Shown: piece after piece, positions 11,901 through 19,112 of the stretch
Layout of the letters: the number at the start of each line of letters is the position of its first letter
How positions within the stretch are numbered: position 1 is the first letter of the stretch
Source: Cristatella mucedo
Taxonomy: Eukaryota > Bryozoa > Phylactolaemata > Cristatellidae
Assembly (NCBI GenBank): GCA_009760855.2
Contig: WPIO01000129.1
Coordinates: forward strand, 972,001-1,032,000
DNA: 60,000 nucleotides
Reading direction: 5' to 3'
Notes under the pieces: model-generated
Told to the model about the DNA's origin: nothing
Seen by the model: only the letters and a program-made list of their open reading frames with translations
The model's database searches: none
Program-made: the position numbers and the translations under genes

Positions 11901-14900
11901 AAGCAGTTGTCACCACAGATCCGAGACGAGTACTCTTACTGTCCGAAGTGTAATCTCGACGTGCCTCAGTGCTTGCTGTCTGTGTGCACCCCGAGTAAGA
12001 GCACGCGTTTTGCAGGGGAGCTGCCGCTCTGCTTCGACCACGTGCCGAGTGCGGTCAGGCGAGAAGTTGCTGTGCTGATGCTTCAGGATGCATTTACTTC
12101 TCTTTGCAGATGACATCTCGCACGACGATGTGAAACGAGTTGAAACGTTCTTAGCTGCCCGGGGTAAGTACCCGCCTGATATTTGCTGCATTTGTTTCTT
12201 GCATCGTGGAGACACGTCGGTGTTCGAATCTCGCAGGTGTGCAGATGTAATTGCGTCTACCTTTTAACTGGCGGCGGTGGGGGGGGCTTCACTCAGGGAC
12301 TTAGTCATCGAAGCTTCAATGGCTTGAACTAGTTTATTCAGGCTCAGCCTTTGCATTTCGATCTTACCGTTGGCAGAAAATCCTGGAAACTTGAACTAAG
12401 TGTCATGTCGGGAAAAATAGCCACCTAATACACCCCACAGAGCCGGTCTAAGGGGGGAGGGAGGGAGAGAGGGCCAGATTCCAGCCGATTTGAACCACTC
12501 CTTAAGTTGACGAATGCTTGACGTTGATTTTCGGGTTGATACGCGCCTCCGAAGCTTCGTGCGCAGCAGCAGCTCGTAGCAGCGGCAGCAGCTCGTAGCG
12601 TTAGCAGCAGAAGGCATGCTTGCGGCAAGTTTGTACCTTAGGATGCAAAAGCATCTGCAAGAGAAACGCAACCCCTGCCCCCCTCGCCTATGTCGGCTGG
12701 TATACACAGATCATGAGAGGCTCCAGACGAGCTGGCAGGTACCGCAGACTCGCAATGCTGACAGTGATGCAAAGTCTCTTCTGCTTCGGTAGATCTGCAG
12801 TAGTCTAGCAGTCGAGCATGCTGAATGTCATTTGTCGAGGGTCAAATTTTGTTTCAGGTGGCCTAGTTTTTTTAATGGTCTTTTTTATGGCACTTTGAGA
12901 GCGGCTCTTGCAAGCTATTGTGCTTTAGGTACTGAGCACTGCATCTGCATGCTCAGTACGCCTGTTGCAAGTGCTCTGCACTGCTAAACACAATTTCTCA
13001 GCCCTTATCCCAGCTTCGGCGAGTGTGGCTCTGAGGCTGCCACTGCTGACCGATCGGCCGCACGATTGCACATTAGCGTTCCGCCCTCTTCTGTTTACCG
13101 CAAAACTCCAAAGATTAGACAACATATAAGCCGGAGTTTTCTATGCTGCACCGACGGCTCGTAAGCAGTCTGCATTGCTCAGTCGGGGTATGCAGTAGGC
13201 ATCTTAAGACAATCAAAGCAGAAATGGGGAGCTCAGCTGTAATGGGAGAAAGACGATAAGTGAGCTGCAAAAGGTAAGTTGCAGTGACGGTGGCTTGAAA
13301 TTTGCCAGAGTCGGGAGCTCCGAATGATTTCACCGGCACTAGTTCATACCTGTTATAGCCCTTCCCCCTCTATAAGTCGTGGTTGCTACTCAGGAATTGT
13401 ATCGGTTGCCAACATCCTTAATTAAAAATAAAGGTGCCGCTAGTTTGTTGACCTGCCGACTTTGAGGCTTGTTTGTCGTGAGAGTCGCAGTTGCTACATC
13501 TCACCACTTCTTGCCGATCTGCACTGGCTCTCAGTCAAGCACGACACCAGCATTTTTGGAATGTGCACATGTGAGTCAAACATCTTTTTATAGAAGCTAG
13601 ACTTGGCCTTTGCTAGGATCGATTGGTAGGATCTTCAGTAGTCCTCGTATGCCTATCGATGGACAGTCAGTCCTGACCTTTTGTATGATTTGTCCTTTAC
13701 CTGCTTATTATGCATACTGACACTGTGCATGCTACCACTGACCGTATGTATATGTTGGCAATGTGCACATTACCTCTACAAATGTTATTCTTAGATTAGG
13801 CTAGTGTGCCTGTCCACATAGAAAAAGCCGAGGGCCTGTGAGGCTTTGAGCCAGCTATTTACAACATGGAACATAAGATGCAGTGTGAGAAATCAGTGCC
13901 AAATGCGGTGCCTGGCACCTCTGCCGAAGGCACTGTTATTGAACGCTTCTTGGGCCAAAAAACTGGAGCCTTAAAAGCTCACCTCAGCATACGCAGGCAA
14001 GGTGGACGTACATGATCAGCAGCATCTCCGGGAATGGCATTGGGAGAAATGCATTCCTAATGTTAATGCTGCAAAATACTTTCCTTGAAATCTGTTCAAG
14101 CATATGCAAATATTTATCGATGCCTTATAACACGATGCACATGAAAGCCAGAAATAAAGTCTTCGAAGGTCAGGTTGTCTGCTAGAACACCACCTAAAGC
14201 ACCGATCCAGTAGAGCAGCAAGGAAGTGTAGTCACTCCCTTTATATTTAAAAAATAAATATAATTCAATTGTATTCCGCCCTAAAAGAACTTAATCACTT
14301 TCTAGGCTCTTTACATATGCTGCAGGACTCGAGCCCACGACCTCGATCGTCAGAGGAGCACGTTACCCCTGGGCCTTTCAGGGGTGTGCCAGGAATGTAT
14401 CAAGTAGAGCTCTCACGTGATCCTAACTGCACCTGCATGTTGCTATTGCCCTCGTGCCTGCTTTGACCGACCGATGGTGCCTTCTTAGCTCTTTTCTGCG
14501 TTGACCACATTGCACATCTGTACTGCAGATAGCGGAGAACAAGTTCATTATCACATGCCCATTGACAAATCCGTCAGCTGCAGCCTCCTCAAAGAGCTGC
14601 TGAGGGAGAGTGGGGGCGTAGCAATGATTTGCAGTCCAGAGATTCGAGCAACTGGGTTCAGGATGGGCAGTCGGTATCTGCTGACTGCCAAGCACGTCGT
14701 GGAACGAATCATAATGGAAGGTATGTGTGGAATGGTATTTTCCCTGTGTATTTGCTTATGTTGATACCTGTATTTGAAAGTTGCTTCAAGACAGACATGT
14801 TGCTTTTGGTCTTTTCAACTGATCCCGGACTGGGCTGCTGGGCTTGTCATAAGCATAAAAAAGTAAATGGTTGCTGATTTAACAGCCTTGTTTATTGAGC

Positions 14901-17900
14901 AGCAGCAGAAGATTGCCACTGCTTGTTATGATCAGTAAAAGATTGCCCAGTGCCCATGACTTGAGATCACGATGCATGTGTACATGCCACTCCGCTGTCC
15001 AGTTAAACCAGTGGGTCTCCAACAAAGCTCCTACAAACTTTTCAAGGTCGGGTAAGGTGTAAGTACCGTCAGATACAGCTTCCAGTTCTCTGTGACTATG
15101 GCCTAGTTAGGGATCAATTCTGAACACTGTGCACTTTTTCGGTCCCTTCAACCTAACGTGAACCGAACAGCAATCGACTGGCTGATGGGCTCATCTTTAC
15201 TGACGGGGCTTAACGTGATTGATGCGATGTCTGAGTGCTCACGGTTGATTGCTGAGACATCCTCTAGTGCCGGGTAGCCAGGCCTTCTGATAAATCGTGC
15301 TCACTTTGCTGAGTTAAAGGATTCTCTGCTACCCAGCATTAAAGCCGTTAAGTAAATCATCTTATGTTACCCGATTCAACAGCTTTATTTATATAGCAGC
15401 AGTATGACATAATATAAAAACAATTCATATATTTAGCGCCCTAAAAGACCTTAATCTCTGTTCAGGCATTTCACATATGCCATGGGGCTCGGTGCTTTAC
15501 ATGCGGTGAGAGGTTCGAGCCCACGAGTCCTTGGTCATTTAAGGCAGGCAAGCACCTGCCCCTTGGGCCAACCACAATGTACAGCGCCTCATCAGCTGTC
15601 ATTATGCACTTGCTGCAGATAATAAAGTATAGCCTACTGCATAACTCAAACCTACGAACATGTTACTACTCAGAAGCCTTCTTATCGTGAACTATCTCAT
15701 AAATTGCCTGTGGTTAGACCCAGTAGCCAAGCTGATTCCTCGATATTGTAGGGCATTTCATTACCTCGTCTTTTAAAAAAAGTCGTGTCCCACCCTGCAC
15801 ACTACTCGAGTGCCTCTACCCGCTTGCAATCAGGCACTTACGGTTGGTGCAAAACTTGGCTGCTTGGCTTGTCTGTTGTAAGCATCGAAGTTGGCACATT
15901 GCAACACTTCTCGTCGACATGAACTGGCTCCCAGTCAAGCAGTGCATCGACTTCAAAGTTCTGTCACTCACTTTTAGGTTCCTTGAGTCACTGGCTCTAA
16001 GCTACCTATCAGAACTACTCCCCTACCCCCTACCAGGTTAGGCATAGTACCACCTGCTTTTATGACTCAACTCATTTAGCTATTCCTTTAATGAACCTCA
16101 GATCTTAGGGAGATCATGGCTGTAGTTCATATGCCTCTGCTGCTCAGTCCTCCCTCCGATCTGTCATCATTGGTAGATAGCTACAACACGACACTAGCTG
16201 ACACGCTCGACGAGTTTGCACCTCTGACAAAGCGCACTGTGCGGCCTCCCCCCCGCCCTGACGGCCTATGGTTTACCACAGACATTAAACTAGCCAAGTC
16301 TACTAAACGAAAGCTTGAAAAAGCATACAAAAGATCCGGACTAACTGTCCATCGACAGGCATATGAAGACTACTGTAAGTCGTACCAATCGATCCTAGCA
16401 AAGGCCAAGTCTAGCTTCTATAGAAACATTATTGAATCACAGATGCACAATCCAAAAATGCTGATGTCGACAATAAACCATCTCCTTAACCATTCCCAGA
16501 CTAGCTCCTTACCTGATGATCCTTGTGATGATCTAGCCGATCGCTTCTCTCGATTCTTTGTGCAGAAGATAGACAAGATCAGGGAATCCATCCCTGCGAT
16601 GACAACCTTCCCACTAGAATGCTGTTCCTCGGTTCCTGGCTGCACCTCAATGTCTGCATTTAAGCAGGTCACTAGTGATCTAGTCCTAAAGTTCGGATCT
16701 CAATCAAAGAAGACAACAAGTCCACTGGACCCTATTCCCACTGTCCTGCTCCTACGTTGCATTGATCTGCTGCTGCCATGCATAACCAACATCATTAATA
16801 TGTCATTAGCCTCAGGTCAGGTCCCAGCACCTTTCAAAAAAGCTGTAGTCAGGCCACTTCTCAAGAAAGCTACACTTGACCAAGAGAACTTGAGCAACTA
16901 CTGCGCAGTCTCCCTTCTACCATTCCTATCAAAGACACTGGAACGGGTCGTGACAGACCAGCTGAACTCATATATCGAAACCTCACACCTTGCTAGTAAG
17001 TTCCAGTCTGACTTTAGAGCTAATCACTCCACCGAGTCAGAATTGCTAAAGGTATGCAACGACCTACTTAGGAATGCAGACATGGGTAGAGTGTCTCTGC
17101 TTGTTTTGCTTGATCTTTCGGCAGCTTTTGATACTATCGATCACAAAGTTCTTCTAGAGCGCCTCTCATCTCGCCTGGGCATCACAGGCACTGCTCTGCA
17201 ATGGTTCAGGTCTTATCTCAGTGGGAGACTCTAGAGTATTGACGTGAATGGACAAAGATTATCTGAGGCACCTCTGAAATATGGCGTACCTCAGGGCTCC
17301 GTGCTAGGTCCGGTTCTTTTCACGGTTTATACTTTCCCTCTTGCTGATTTGCTGATGTGATTGCCAAGCACAATCTAGGCTTTCACTTCTATGCAGATGA
17401 CACTCAGCTGTACCTTTGCTTTGATCCTTCCCAGCCTTCGAGCACCCCAAATTCTCTCAACTCACTTGCTGCATGCATTGATGACATCCGAACATGGATG
17501 GCAGCAAATTTTCTAAAAATAAACGATGACAAAACTAGCTTACTGGTTATGGGCAAACCGAGTGTGATTCAGAGATTGGAAAGGCTGTCTCTCAAAATTG
17601 GCTCTGCCAGCATATCTCCTGTCGAATCAGCTCGAAATCTAGGTGTCATATTCCAAAGCGACCTCTCGTTAGACGACCATATCAGCTCCACAGTCAAATC
17701 TGCCTATTTTCAGCTTCCTAATATTGCTAAAATTCGGGCTTGTTTAGATAAGGATACTACGTCTAAGTTGGTCCATGCATTCGTGACATCTCGTTTCGAC
17801 TTCTGCAACTCACTGCTTACTGGCCTACCAGCATGTGCGATCAGGCGATTGCAGCTGGTGCCAAAACTCCGCAGCTAGGCTTGTCTGTCGTGAGCATCGC

Positions 17901-19017
17901 AGTGGCAACATTACTCCACTTCTCGCCGACCTGCACTGGCTACCAGTCAAGCAACGGATCGACTTCAAGGTTTTGTCGCTCACTTTTAGGTCCCTTCATT
18001 CTATGGCTCCAGCCTATCTCTCCGACTATGAGATATACTCCTCCATCAGGCCAAGCATCGTACCACCCACTTTTTGGAATCCAGCAGTCTAGAAATACCT
18101 CGTACAAACCTTAAATCCTTTGGAGACCGTGCATTTAGTTCGTATGCTACCAAAGCCTGGAACACCCTCCCGACCTGCGTCAGAACATCCCCTGACCTGA
18201 CCACATTTAAAAGGAACTTAAAAATACACCTATTTAGGACAGCATTTAGTGGGTCCCTGTGATTCGTCCTTGATGTGCTTATGCGAGCTGACACTGTGCA
18301 TGCTGCCACTAACCACATTTGCATGCCGACCCTGTGCATGTCACCCCTAACCATGTTATTCATTTTGTTTGTTTTTCAAGCATGATTTTACTTACCATTC
18401 AATTGCATTTCCCTTTGCAGCAAATGTAAAGCGCCTAGAAAGAGATTACGTTCTCTGAGGGCGCTTTATCAAGTACATTATTATTATTGTTATTACTATA
18501 TGCTCCCAAAGCCTGGAACTCACTCCCGATTTACGTCACGACATCACCTGACTTGATATTTAAAAAGAAGTTTAAGTACACTTGTTTGATTGCAGCATTT
18601 AGTGTGTCCTTGTGATTAGTCTTTTGTGTGCTTCTGCATGATGACTCTGTGCATGATACCACCAATCATGCTTTATATGTTTACACTGTGCATGTCACTC
18701 ACCTCTAACCATGTCATGCATGTGGACATTGTGCATGTTACCACTTATGATTTGATCATGCTTTCTTTCCAGCATATCAAACGTGCCTAGAAGGAGATAA
18801 GTTATCTGAGGGTGCTATACAAATATATCATTTTTATTAATTTTATATTAGGGTGCTTAAGGGTTGACAGAAAATCTAATGCTGTTATGAAATCCTTGGC
18901 TTTTCAGACAGTGCCGTGCCGCCATCCGAGGTATCACAGGAGTTTGCTCAGCGAAAATTGACAAAGTACCGCAACTCCTTCGATTACAAAAGTAATAATC
19001 ATGTGGATCAGACTTAT

Positions 19018-19112
<95 letters not shown>

